A stretch of DNA of 64,000 nt from Arachis hypogaea (Eukaryota > Streptophyta > Magnoliopsida > Fabales > Fabaceae): NCBI RefSeq assembly GCF_003086295.3, contig NC_092051.1:79926445-79990444 (forward strand), written 5' to 3'. Below are positions 35,548 through 46,800 of the stretch, in pieces. The stretch's first letter is position 1. Every line of letters starts with the position of its first letter. The translations under genes were made by a program, and so were the position numbers. Below the pieces are notes generated by a model, which saw only the letters and a program-made list of their open reading frames with translations, made no database searches and was not told the origin of the DNA.

Positions 35548-37910
35548 ATGAGCAGGGACAGAGAAAAAGGCATTCTTGTTGAAGCTGATCCAGAACCTGA
35601 AAGGACTCTGAAGAGAAAACTAAGAGAAGCTAAATTACAACAATCCAGAGACAACCTTATTGAAAATTTCGAACAAGTAAAGGAGATGGTAGCCGAACCC
35701 AACAACAATAATGCAAGGAGAATGCTTGGTGACTTTACTGCACCTAATTTCAATTTACATAGAAGAAGCATCTCCATTCCTACCATTGGAGCAAACAATT
35801 TTGAGCTGAAACCTCAACTAGTTTCTCTGATGCAGCAGAACTACAAGTTTCATGGACTTCCATCTGAAGATCCTTGTCAGTTTTTAACTGAATTCTTGCA
35901 GATCTGTGATACTGATAATACTAATGGAGTAGATCCTGAAGTCTACAGGCTCATGCTTTTCCCTTTTGCTGTAAGAGACAGAGCTAGAGTGTGGTTGGAC
36001 TCTCAACCCAAAGATAGCCTGAACTCTTGGGATAAGCTGGTCACGGCTTTCCTAGCCAAGTTCCTTCCTCCTCAAAAACTGAGCAAGCTTAGAGCTGAAG
36101 TTCAAACCTTCAGACAGAAAGAAGGTGAATCCCTCTATGAAGCTTGGGAAAGATACAAGCAGCTGACCAAAAAGTGTCCCTCTGGCATGCTTTTAGAATG
36201 GACCATCCTGGATATATTCTATGATGGTTTATCTGAGCTATCAAAGATGTCATTGGATACTTCTGTAGGTGCATCCATTCACCTAAAGAAAACGCCTGCA
36301 GATGCTCAAGAACTCAGTGACATGGTTGCTAACAACCAGTTCGTGTACACTTCTGAGAGGAATCCTGTGAGTAATGGGACGCCTATGAAGAAGGGAGTTC
36401 TTGAAGTTGATACTGTGAATGCCATATTGGCTCAGAACAAAATATTGACTCAGCAAGTCAATATGATTTCTCAGAGTCTGAATGGAATGCAAGCTGCATC
36501 CAACAGTACTCAAGAGGCTTCTTATGCAGAAGAAGCTTATGATCCTGAGAACCCTGCAATAGCAGAGGTAAATTACGTAGGTGAACCTTATGGAAACACC
36601 TATAATCCATCATGGAGAAATCATCCAAATCTCTCATGGAAGGATCAAATGCCTCAACAAGTCTTTAATAATGGTGGAAGAAACATGTTTAGCAATAGCA
36701 AGCCTTTTCCATCATCCACTCAGCAACAGACAGAGAATTCTGAGCAGAATCCATCTAGCTTAGCAAATTTAGTCTCTGATCTATCTAAGGCCACTGTGAG
36801 TTTCAAGAATTAAACAAGGTCTTCCATTAGAAATTTGGAAGCACAAGTGGGCCAGCTGAGTAAAAGGATCAATGAAATCCCTCCTAGTACTCTCCCAAGC
36901 AATACAGAAGAGAATCCAAAAGGAGAGTGCAAGGCCATTGACATAAGTACCATGGCCGAACCTGTAAGGGAAGGAGAGGACGTGAATCCCAAGGAGGAAG
37001 ACCTCCTGGGACTTCCAGTGATCAATAAGGAGCTTCCCTCTGAGGAACCAAAGGACTCTGAGGCTCATCTAGAGACCATAGAGATTCCATTGAACCTCCT
37101 TATGCCCTTCATGAGCTCTGATGAGTATTCCTCTTCTGAAGAGAATAAGGATGTCACTGAAGAGCAAACTGCCAAGTTTCTTGGTGCAATCATGAAGCTA
37201 AATGCCAAATTATTTGGTATTGAAACTTGGGAAGATGAACCCCCCTTGTTCACCAATGAACCAAGTGATCTGGATCAACTGACATTGCCTCAGAAGAGAC
37301 AGGATCTTGGAAAGTTCATAATACCTTGTACCATAGGCACCATGATCTTTAAGGCTCTGTGTGACTTTGGTTCAGGGATAAACCTCATGCCCCTCTCTGT
37401 AATAGAGAAACTGGGAATCTATGGGGTGCAAGCTGCTAAAATCTCATTAGAGATGGCAGACAATTCAAGAAAATAGGCTTATGGACAAGTAGAGGACGTG
37501 TTAGTAAAGGTTGAAGGCCTTTACATCCCTGCTGATTTCATAGTCTTGGATACTGGAAAGGAAGAGGATGAATCCATCATCCTAGGAAGGCCTTTCCTAG
37601 CCACAGCAAGAGCTGTGATTGATGTGGACAGAAGAGAATTGATCCTTCAACTGAATGAGGACAACCTTGTGTTTACAACTCAAGGATCTCTCTCTGCATC
37701 CATGAAGAAGAAGCAGAAAAAGCTTCTCTCAAAGTAGAGTCAAACAAAGCCCCACAGTCAAACTCTAAGTTTGGTGTTGGGAGGCCACAACCAAACTCTA
37801 AGTTTGGTGTTGGGAGGCCACAACCAAACTCTAAGTTTGGTGTTGAACTCCCATATCCAAACTTGAAGTTTGGTGTTGGAGAGCCTCAACAATGCTCTGA
37901 ACATCTGTAA
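35548..37910 (+). pseudogene. gag-protease pseudogene, copy F-IV (least damaged)
   Basis: ATG 35548 gives 421 codons before the first stop: charged N-terminus, gag core about residues 100-215 (RVWLDSQPKDSLNSWDKL, then RQKEGESLYEAWERYKQL), Athila-like YNPSWRNHPNLSW. Stops: GAA to TAA at 36811-36813, CAG to TAG at 37474-37476 and 37735-37737, plus a 1-bp loss near 37750. The protease Asp codon is 37363-37365 (CDFGSG), flap-side ILGRPFLATARAVID follows. No CCHC zinc knuckle is evident. Four NSKFGV-type repeats would end the protein. No pol follows, so this element needs an autonomous partner. Confidence 0.88.
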
Positions 37911-37959
37911 GGCTCCATGAGAGCCCACTGTCAAGCTATTGACATTAAAGAAGCGCTTG

Positions 37960-37975
37960 TTGGGAGGCAACCCAA
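37960..37975 (+). other. Post-gag hairpin, copy F-IV
   Basis: TTGGG-AGGCAA-CCCAA, perfect stem. Confidence 0.65.
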
Positions 37976-38112
37976 TTTTTTATCTAACTATATTTTTTCT
38001 TAGTTATATGTCTTTGTAGGTTCATGATCATGAGGAGTCACAAGATAAATATAAAAATCGAAAACGGAATAAAAAATAGCAAAAGAAAAATCACACCCTG
38101 GAGGAAGCATCT

Positions 38113-38360
38113 GCCTGGCGTTCAACGCCAGAACAGAGCATGGTTTTGGCGCTGAACGCCCAAAATGGGTAGAATCTGGGCGCTGAACGCCCAAAATGGG
38201 CATCATCTGGGCGCTGAACGCCAGAATTCCACCCTGGAGAGGAGCTGGCGCTGAACGCCCAGAACAAGCATGGTTCTGGCGTTCAACGCCAGAAATGGGC
38301 AACAAATGGGCGTTGAACGCCCAAAATGGGCACCAACCTGGCGCTGAACGCCCAGAGTTA
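38113..38360 (+). repeat. GGCG palindromic word array, copy F-IV
   Basis: Full unit set, including the unit missing in F-I. Confidence 0.85.
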
Positions 38361-38600
38361 TGTGCAAGGGCATTTTGCATGCCTAATTAGGTGCAGGGAT
38401 GTAAATCCTTGACACCTCAGGATCTGTGGACACCACAGGATCATCTCAAGATCTGTGAATCCCACAGGATCCCCACCCACCACACCCTCTCTCTCTCCAT
38501 TCATGATCATCCCTTCTGTTTTCCATTCAACACTCACATCCATACACACATCCCTCCATCCCCTCCATATCTTCTTCCTCTTCTTCTATTCTTTCTTCTT

Positions 38601-38635
38601 TTGCTCGAGGGTGAGCAACATTCTAAGTTTGGTGT
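38601..38635 (+). promoter_or_regulatory. Internal stem-loop plus AAGTTTGGTGT module, copy F-IV
   Basis: TTGCTCG-AGGG-TGAGCAA; the innermost G-C pair becomes G-U, so RNA pairing is kept. Confidence 0.55.
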
Positions 38636-38672
38636 GGTAAAAGCATAGCTTTTTGTTTTTCCATTACCATTA

Positions 38673-39073
38673 ATGGCACCTAAGGCCAGAGAAACCTCAA
38701 GAAAGAGGAAAGGGAAGGCAATTGCTTCCACTTCTTAGCCATGGGAGATGGAAAGATTCATCTCACAAGCCCATCACTAAGAAAATGATGAAGCAACCAA
38801 GAGAGCACATTCATGGATCTCAACAGGATGCACCTTCCTCCAGGGATGCACCTTCCTCCACAGAATTTTTGGGAGCAAATCAACACCTCCCTAGGAGAAT
38901 TAAGTTCCAACATGGGACAACTAAGGGTGGAACATCAAAAGCACTCCATCATCCTTCATGAAATAAGAGAAGATCAAAAAGCAATGAGGGAGGAGCAACA
39001 AAGACAAGGAAGAGACATAGAAGAGCTCAAGGACATCATTGGTTCCTCAAGAAAGAAACGCCACCATCACTAA
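38673..39073 (+). pseudogene. ORF3 remnant, copy F-IV
   Basis: ATG 38673, stop TAG near 38738, then a short local rearrangement that repeats ATGCACCTTCCTCCA (about 38828 and 38846) in place of about 50 bp. Coiled coil open 38813-39073 (LGELSSNMGQLRVEHQKHS), basic end. Confidence 0.6.
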
Positions 39074-40235
39074 GGTGGATTCATTCCTTGTTCTTATTTC
39101 TTCTGTTTTTCGTTTTCTATGGTATGTGCTTATCTATGTTTGTGTCTTCATTACATGATCATTAGTAGTTAGTAACTTTGTCTTAAAGTCATGAATGTCC
39201 TATAAATCCATCACCTCTCTTAAATGAAAAATGTTTTAATTCAAAAGAACAAGAAGTACATGAGTTTCGAATTTATCCTTGAACTTAGCTTAATTATATT
39301 GATGTGGTGACAATGCTTCTTATTTTCTGAATGTATGCTTGAACGGTGCATATGTCTTTTGAAGTCGTTGTTTAAGAATGTTAAATATGTTGGCTCTTGA
39401 AAGAATGATGACTAGGAGACATGTTATTTGATAATCTGAAAAATCATAAAAATGATTCTTGAAGCAAGAAAAAGCAGCAAAGAACAAAGCTTGCAGAAAA
39501 AAAAAATAAGCGAAAAAAAATATATATATAGAAAAAAATAGAAAGAAAAAGAAAAAGCAAGCAGAAAAAGCCAAAAGCTCTTAAAACCAAGAGGCAAGAG
39601 CAAAAAGCCAATAACCCTTAAAACCAAAAGGCAAGGGCAAATGAAAAGGATCCCAAGGCTTTGAGTATCAGTGGATAGGAGGGCCTAAAGGAATAAAATC
39701 CTGGTCTAAGCGGCTAAACCAAGCTGTCCCTAACCATGTGCTTGTGGCGTGTAAGTGTCAAGTGAAAACTTGAGACTGAGCGGTTAAAGTCAAGGTCCAA
39801 AGCAAAAAAAGAGTGTGCTTAAGAACCCTGGACACCTCTAATTGGGAACTTTAGCAAAGCTGAGTCACAATCTGAAAAGGTTCACCCAATTATGTGTCTG
39901 TGGCATTTATATATCCGGTGGTAATACTGGAAAACAAAGTGCTTAGGGCCACGGCCAAGACTCATAAAGAAGCTGTGTTCAAGAATCATCATACTGAACT
40001 AGGAGAATCAATAACACTATCTGAACTCTGAGTTCCTATAGATGCCAATCATTCTGAACCTTAATGGATAAAGTGAGATGCCAAAACTATTCAAGAGGCA
40101 AAAAGCTATAAGTCCCGCTCATTTAATTGGAGCTATGTTTCATTGATAGTTTGGAACTTATAGTATATTCTCTTCTTTTTATCCTATTTGATTTTCAGTT
40201 GCTTGGGGACAAGCAACAATTTAAGTTTGGTGTTG
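39074..40235 (+). other. Family F 3' noncoding region and PPT module, F-IV
   Basis: No gene; terminal stem-loop about 40199-40216. Confidence 0.6.
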
Positions 40236-41987
40236 TGATGAACGGATAATTTATACGCTTTTTGGCATTGTTTTTAGTATGTTTTTAGTAGGATCTAGTT
40301 ACTTTTAGGGATGTTTTCATTAGTTTTTATGTTAAATTCACATTTATGGACTTTACTACGAGTTTGTGTTTTTTTCTGTGATTTCAGGTATTTTCTGGCT
40401 GAAATTGTGGGACTTGAGCAAAAATCAGATTCAGAGGTTGAAGAAGGACTGCTGATGCTGTTGGATTCTGACCTCCCTGCACTCAAAATGGATTGTCTTG
40501 AGCTACAGAACTCAAAATGGCGCGCTTTTAATTGCGTTGGAAAGTAGACATCCAGGGCTTTCCAGCAATGTATAATAGTCCATACTTTGTCCAAGTTTAG
40601 ACGACGAAAACCGGCGTTCAACGCTAACTCTCTGCCCAATTCTGGCGTCCAGCGCCAGAAACAAGTCGCAAAGTGGAGTTCAACGCCCAAACTGGCACCA
40701 AAACTGGCGTTCAACTCCAGGAATGACCTCTACACGTGTAACATTCAAGCTCAGCCCAAGCACACACCAAGTGGGCCCCGGAAGTAGATTTATGCATCAA
40801 TTACTTACTTCTGTAAACCCTAGTGGCTAGTTTATTATAAATAGGACTTTTAACTATTGTATTAGACATCTTTTTGATCCTTGGGAATCATCTTTTGATC
40901 AATTTGAGATCTCTAGACCTCCATGGGAGGCTGGCCACTCGGCCATACCCACCCTCTATTCACTTATGTATTTTCAACGGTAGAGTTTCTACACTCCATA
41001 GATTAAGGTGTGGAGCTCTGCTGTTCCTCAAAGATTAATGCAAAGTACTACTGTTTTCTATTCAATTCATCTTATTTCGCTTCTAAGATATTCATTCGCA
41101 CTTCAACCTGAATGTGATAAACGTGACAATCATCATCATTCCCTATGAACGCGTGCCTGACAACCACTTCCGTTCTACATTAGATTGAATGAGTATCTCT
41201 TAGATCTCTTAATCAGAATCTTCGTGGTGTAAGCTAGAATGATGGCGGCATTCAAGAGAATCCGGAAAGTCTAAACCTTGTCTGTGGTATTCCGAGTAGG
41301 ATTCAATGATTGAATGACTGTGACGAGCTTCAAACTCGCGATTGCTGGGCGTAGTGACAGACGCAAAAGGATAGTAAATCCTATTCCAGCATGATCAAGA
41401 ACCGACAGATGAATAGCCGTGCCGTGACAGGGTGCGTTGACCATTTTCACTAAGAGGATAGGATGTAACCATTGACAAGGGTGATGCCTCCAAACGATTA
41501 GCCGTGCTGTGACAGGGCATTTGGATCATTTTCCCGAGAGAAGACCGAAAGTAGCCATTGACAATGGTGATGCATTACATAAAGCCAGCCATGGAAAGGA
41601 GTAAGACTGATAGGATGAAGATAGCAGGAAAGCAGAGGTTCAGAGGAACGAAAGCATCTCTATTCGCTTATCTGAAATTCTCACCAATGATTTACATAAG
41701 TATTTCTATCCCTATTTTATTAATGATTTTCGAAAACCCCATTACTATTTTATATCCGCCTGGCTGAGATTTACAAGGTGACCTTAGCTTGCTTCATACC
41801 AACAATCTCCGCGGGATTCGACCCTTACTCACGTAAGGTATTACTTGGACGACCCAGTGCACTTGCTGGTTAGTTGTGCGAAGTTGTGAACCATGGTATT
41901 GGCATCATGTTTTTGGCGCCATTGCCAGGGAAAGAAAGAGCAATGAATTTTACATAATCAAAGTGTAATCACAATTTCTGCGCACCA
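40236..41987 (+). repeat. Family F LTR4 (1752 bp), 3' end of the array
   Basis: TGATGAACGG to GCGCACCA; TATA box 40836-40845. It is followed by CCCCCCC and family H sequence instead of a PBS, which marks the true LTR end. Confidence 0.9.
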
Positions 41988-43336
41988 CCCCCCCAGGTTC
42001 CATACCCTCCCCTGTTCTACTTCATTTTGTTGTTTACTGTAATTGCATTAGTGTAATTAGGATTAGCTTAAGTAGGTTAGATTAGTTAGTTTAGTTTGAA
42101 TTAGGTGGTTAGCAAATCTGGGCTGAGTAGTGGATTTAGGCATTGTTTGAATTTCTGTTGCTATATGAAATTGCTCTGTTTTGCTGCATTGCCCTGTGTT
42201 CATGTACTCTGATAATGCTGCTTATTTGTGATGGATTGGTGAAGGAAATGTTGATTGAAGCAACTGCTTCTGACCTCTGTGCTGTTTGAATTGTTTTGTT
42301 GCTGAACTATTGACTGGCTGCTACCTCCATATGAACTCACATATGGTTTTGTGTTCTTAATTGTTGTTGAATTCATATGGAATCTGCTTTGTCTGTCTCA
42401 ATTTGGGGATTAGCCAATATGCTGCTGAATTACTGCCTAATTTTTCTCAACCATAATCTTAAAATTAACCTTGTTGCTTGGGTATAACAAATTCTAGTTG
42501 GTGATTTCTGTTCAATTAGAATTTTGTTGCTTAAATGGTTTTGGAAAATCCTTAGGGACAAGTTTTGGTCTTCCTTAAACTCCTTGCTTGTGATGCATGA
42601 TGGTTTGCGTCTAGGCATTGAATGGTTTGAATGAATTTTCCAATTGACCATCACTTGTGATTTCCTTAAAATTTTGTGCCTATTTTGCAATAGACACATA
42701 AGTTTGAATGTTCTCATCTATGTGACCAAATAGTTCATTATGTTCATACATAATCTCATTAAGTCACATAGACCATGAGGTTTCCAATTCACATTTGAAC
42801 TTGTGACTTGTATGCATTGCTAAAGTTGGTGTTAAATATGCTTGATTTACTTGTTTCTCAAGATTCTGATTTCACCAACATTACTAGTGATCCCTACATT
42901 GATTGATGGTTTGTTTCATATTAGCTGTTTTCTAGCTATATCATATTTCATCATCAATGACTTGTTGCAACTCATGATTGTGAATGTGCTTACAGCATTG
43001 GTTTGTGCATTCCTTTCAGATTGAGATGGTTATTACCATATCACTGATTTTCAAACTGATTTCTAACTCTAACTCATTTAACCAACTGACTCCTTTTGGT
43101 TTTCAACCTAACTCTTTTTGTCATTCTTTTGGATATGGTGCTTTCTGAACTCAATTAACGAAGGATGTGCAAAACATGGTTTTAATTCTTGGTTTGAAGT
43201 CTGGTTTGAATTTTATATTCTGTTGCTTACATTCCAAGAAATCCTCTTTCCTTATTCACTTCATGAATATGCTTTGCTTTGAATGCTTTGTATCTACTTG
43301 GCTATAAGTTTATATTATATTATCTATGTTTTCAGG

Positions 43337-44722
43337 ATGTCGGATAAAGGAAAGGCTATAGCCACTACTTCCAAAAAGAGGAAGCGCTCTAAGACCTCTA
43401 CACCCTCACCATATGCTAACTATGCTAAGAATCCGCTAAATGATGAGGAAAAAGAAAATCAGTTACTTCCATCCACTGATCCAACCAAGTTTCCAAACCT
43501 CTACTGCGAACTACGCCTTTCTCGTTATGCAAAGACAAAGCTGAACATTGAGAAGAAGCTGAATCTTCCCAATGATGTGAGGCGCGCCATAAACGCCCGT
43601 ATTTCTGAGTTGGGATTGGATTTCGTCGATAGGAACTTGGGATGGATTAACATCTCGTGGGTCAAGGAATTTTACTGTAACTTCTTCCGACAAGGCATGG
43701 ATTCAGTACACTTGAGGGGTAGAGAAATTATGATCACTGAGGATGCCTTAAAGGATGCGTTGCTCTGCAGAGTTGGTACTCTTGAGACTTGTGCCTACCA
43801 GCAGGCAGAGGTAGCTCTCCTCTCCATGACTTTTGACTATGAGGTGCTTAGGCGCGTGATTGCTACACCAGATGCTTCCTGGGTGATGGATTCGAGCAAC
43901 ACAAAGCCCAAGGGCATGCTATTTGCATATCTGACTAGGGAGGCTAGGACCTGGCAGCAGATATTTGCCCACTATGTCTTCCCTACCACTCACTTCTCAG
44001 AGATTCTGATGGATATGCTAGTTTTGATTGGGTGTGTCATGGAGGGGAAGGAGGTGTATTTTCCCCGACTAATTAGGCATAGCATGTGGAGAGCTCATAT
44101 TCGCGGCTTGCTACCGTTTCCAACACTGGTTACTAGCTTAGCTGAACTAGCTGATGTCCCGTGGGAGGACGAGGACATGACACCACCACCTCCAGATGAT
44201 GATGACATGGAAGTTACTATTCCATGGGGTGTATGGGTGCATGAGAAGCCCCCGACTAGCCACCGTTCTCGAGCTAGAGCGGTAGTCGAGGCAGCTAGAC
44301 CTTCATCCTCCACCGCAGCAGGACCCTTTTCGTCCACACCAGCACCTGCACCACCATCAGCACCTGAGCCGACCTATCTGTTAGTGCAGCACCTTCTTCG
44401 CTTCATGGAGCGCTTCGAGCGTCGTGTTATACGACGCCTCGACCGCTTAGACCAGGCGGCTGCATCACAGGGTATCGAGCTCCCTCCACTTCCAGAGTCT
44501 TCCGCCTCTGATGAGCAGGATCAGGAGGAGGAGCATGGTGCGGAGCCGACCCAGTAGGAGGCACCACCAGTGACGCAGACCACTACTAAGGTTCAGCAGC
44601 CTCCTGAGGTCCAGCATGACATTCCGGAGCCACAGCCAGTGCCACCTCCAGTCCTACAGCCCGAGCCTGAGCATGAGCCACAGCCTGGTGCGATTGTTGA
44701 CCCCCATCCCGAGCTTCAGTAG
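43337..44722 (+). pseudogene. ORF3 of family H, nearly intact (one in-frame TAG)
   Basis: ATG 43337 (MSDKGKAIATTSKKRKRSK, basic) directly follows TTTTCAGG, a plausible 3' splice site; the longer frame from 43283 is ignored for that reason. Residues ~40-290 form the plant 'putative transposon protein'-like domain, with WVKEFYCN, LRGREIMITEDALKD and an EARTWQQIF block, shared with the minus-strand ORF at 58536. Then Pro/Ala/Ser-rich linker, an Arg-rich coil (RFERRVIRRLDRLDQ) and an acidic, P/Q-rich tail. TAG at 44555-44557 is in frame; the same frame continues to TAG at 44720-44722, as expected from the P/Q-rich tail of the relative. Function unknown; it sits at the env position of Athila-type elements but has no clear membrane segment. 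Confidence 0.75.
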
Positions 44723-44723
44723 T

Positions 44724-44757
44724 AGCATCGAGGACGATGCTCAATCCTAAAGTGTGG
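44724..44757 (+). promoter_or_regulatory. Internal stem-loop module after family H ORF3
   Basis: AGCATCG-AGGA-CGATGCT (7-bp stem) then CCTAAAGTGTGGGGAGG, resembling the terminal module at 51105-51141. Confidence 0.6.
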
Positions 44758-44937
44758 GGAGGTCACCGTTCATGACCGGTGTTTGCACTTTATGTGGTGA
44801 ACTTTCAGACTTTTATTTCTATTCGCTGCTACTCTATTTTGTTTTATTTTGCACTATACGTTTTAGATCATTTTGGGATTGCTATACATATTTATGCTTT
44901 TGTAGATACTCTTATTTTGGTTGTTGCACACTTTTAG

Positions 44938-44968
<31 letters not shown>

Positions 44969-46351
44969 CATCTCAGTTGTTGATTGTGATTAGAAAATTA
45001 ATAGATTGCTGAAAATCTAGTTAACCCTTCTTATAGATGAAATATGTTTTGATTGAAAAAGGGGTAAACTAGGAGAATTTTTCTAAATCACAATTTTACA
45101 TTAGAATAAGCTCAATCAATATGATAGAAATTTCCAAGAAAATCATTTTTTGGGCACCACCCCAATTGGTTAAAATTTTTTTTAGAACTTGCTTGAAGTA
45201 TATACTTTGTGGATCATGTTTTGAGCTAAGAACACAAGCATGTGAGATTTGAGCCTAATTGTGTGGTTACACATACATAACCACTTATTTTCATTCTTGT
45301 GTGCATTATTCTCTTCCTATGGTTGTAATCCTTGATTTGTTTGATTCTTTATGTCTATTATTTGTGTATACATGCATTTATATGATTGAGGCCATTGTTC
45401 AAATAGCTCACTTACCCAAATAGCCTACCCTTTCATCTTCCATTGTTAGCCAATGTTGAGCCTATGCTTAACCCACTTATTCTTAATAATAGCACACTAC
45501 AAGCCTAACTGAAAAAGAATAAATATCCCTTGTTTGGATCTTTGATTAGCTTAGGCTAGTGAGAGTGTTCATTATTTGATTTTAGGAGAGTTGGGAACAT
45601 TGGGTAGAGATAAAAGTGTGTTTATATTTTTATTGAAAAATTTTGGGAATTGGGTATATACTCATGTATTAATCAAATGTAAAACCATATGCATTGGTAC
45701 TTGTATATATACTTTATGAAATTTTTTTTTTCTGAAATGAGAAAAATAAAAAGAAAAAAAAATATTTATAGAAAAAGAAAGAAAAAGAATTGCAATAAAA
45801 AGGGCACAAAATGCCCCAAGGTTCAAGGTTCAATAATAATCAATGCATATGTGTGGTGTTTAAAATAGAATGCATGAGTGTGTTAAAAGTGAAGAATGGG
45901 TAGTTAGGTTTGTTTAGAATTGTATAGGTTGTCATAGGTTAGGTGGGAAGTTTATGTTAATCAAAGATTCAAATTTCTAGTTCACTTGACCATATGCATC
46001 CTATCTTGACCCTAGCCCATTACAACCTATGGGAAAGCCCTCAAGATATTTGTATGCATGCATGAAGTAATTGTTGATTGTTAGATGAAAAACAAATCTT
46101 GGAAAGCATGATTAGAGAAGAATTGAGTGAATCAACCCCATACACTTGAGTGCTTAGAGCGGATAAATATCCGGTGAGGGTTCGATCGCTCAATTTCATG
46201 TTTCCACCCTTAATAATCTCCTCTTGCAAGTTTGTGAACTCTTTCAATGATTCAATCCAATTGTGGTTTGCTTGATTGCTAACACCTTAGCCCTTGTGCT
46301 TACACGTGTACTCTTGGAAATTGACTTGTTTTGACTGAGCCATTGCATTCA
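44758..46351 (+). other. Family H 3' noncoding region
   Basis: Holds an (AT)n microsatellite at 44938-44966 and A-rich purine tract around 45720-45800. Similar sequence lies inverted at about 57040-57860. No gene seen. Confidence 0.55.
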
Positions 46352-46589
46352 TCTATACCAATATATAATGGGGATATAGGAGTTTGGTATCCAATTCTTT
46401 CTTCCCATTTTACCCTCTTTCTTCTTTTTTTTTCAAAAAAATATTTTACCCACTTCACTTTTAATATAAAAAAAACTGTTACTATGTATTTAATTTTTTT
46501 ATTTTTTTTTAAAATTATTTTTACCTATGACAAAATTTAAAACTAATTCATTTTATTTCAAATAATAACATAATTTATTGATATTCTAT

Positions 46590-46800
46590 AACAAAATTAA
46601 TTAAATTACAATACACGGTTTAAATACTTCTGATGTCTATTGTTTATCTTAAAAAAAATTACATATAAACGTGTACTCTTAATTAAATCTATACCAATTT
46701 ATTAAATTATAATACACGGTTTATATATTTTTCTGATGTCTATTGTTTATATTTAAAAAAAAATTACATATAGAAGAGTACTCCTTAATCAAATCTATAC
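46590..46800 (+). repeat. Two tandem units near the Helitron 5' end
   Basis: A unit of about 110 bp (ATACACGGTTTA, then GATGTCTATTGTTTAT) is present twice and ends in TCTATACCAAT, so Helitron-like 5' ends recur at 46688 and 46794, and a variant at about 47447. Confidence 0.6.

Larger units (their letters stand above)
5678..41987 (+). mobile_element. Head-to-tail array of non-autonomous family F elements sharing LTRs
   Basis: Order: truncated LTR, internal, LTR1, internal (cut by gap), [duplicate block], LTR2, internal, LTR3, internal, LTR4. Each complete LTR is followed by a PBS and leader, except LTR4, which ends at CACCA and meets family H sequence. Left flank ends CCCCCC (5672-5677) and right flank begins CCCCCCC (41988-41994), consistent with a 5-bp CCCCC target duplication. 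Internal regions have gag and protease but no RT, RNase H or integrase. The block from 15842 to about 28297 is probably an assembly copy, so the real array has three internal regions. Confidence 0.8.
41988..46351 (+). mobile_element. Family H element, fragment 2 (ORF3 and flanks)
   Basis: Continues fragment 1 after the F array: CAGGTTCCATACC matches CCAGGTTCCGCTG of the minus relative near 60981. 41988-43336 is noncoding and homologous to about 60980 down to 59985; it ends in a splice-acceptor-like TTTTCAG. ORF3 follows, then a stem-loop module and 3' noncoding sequence to 46351, where a Helitron interrupts it. Confidence 0.75.

Noticed and set aside
43337..44722. Envelope glycoprotein identity for ORF3
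   Set aside because: It sits at the env position of Athila-type elements, but no signal peptide or transmembrane segment is visible from the chosen start.
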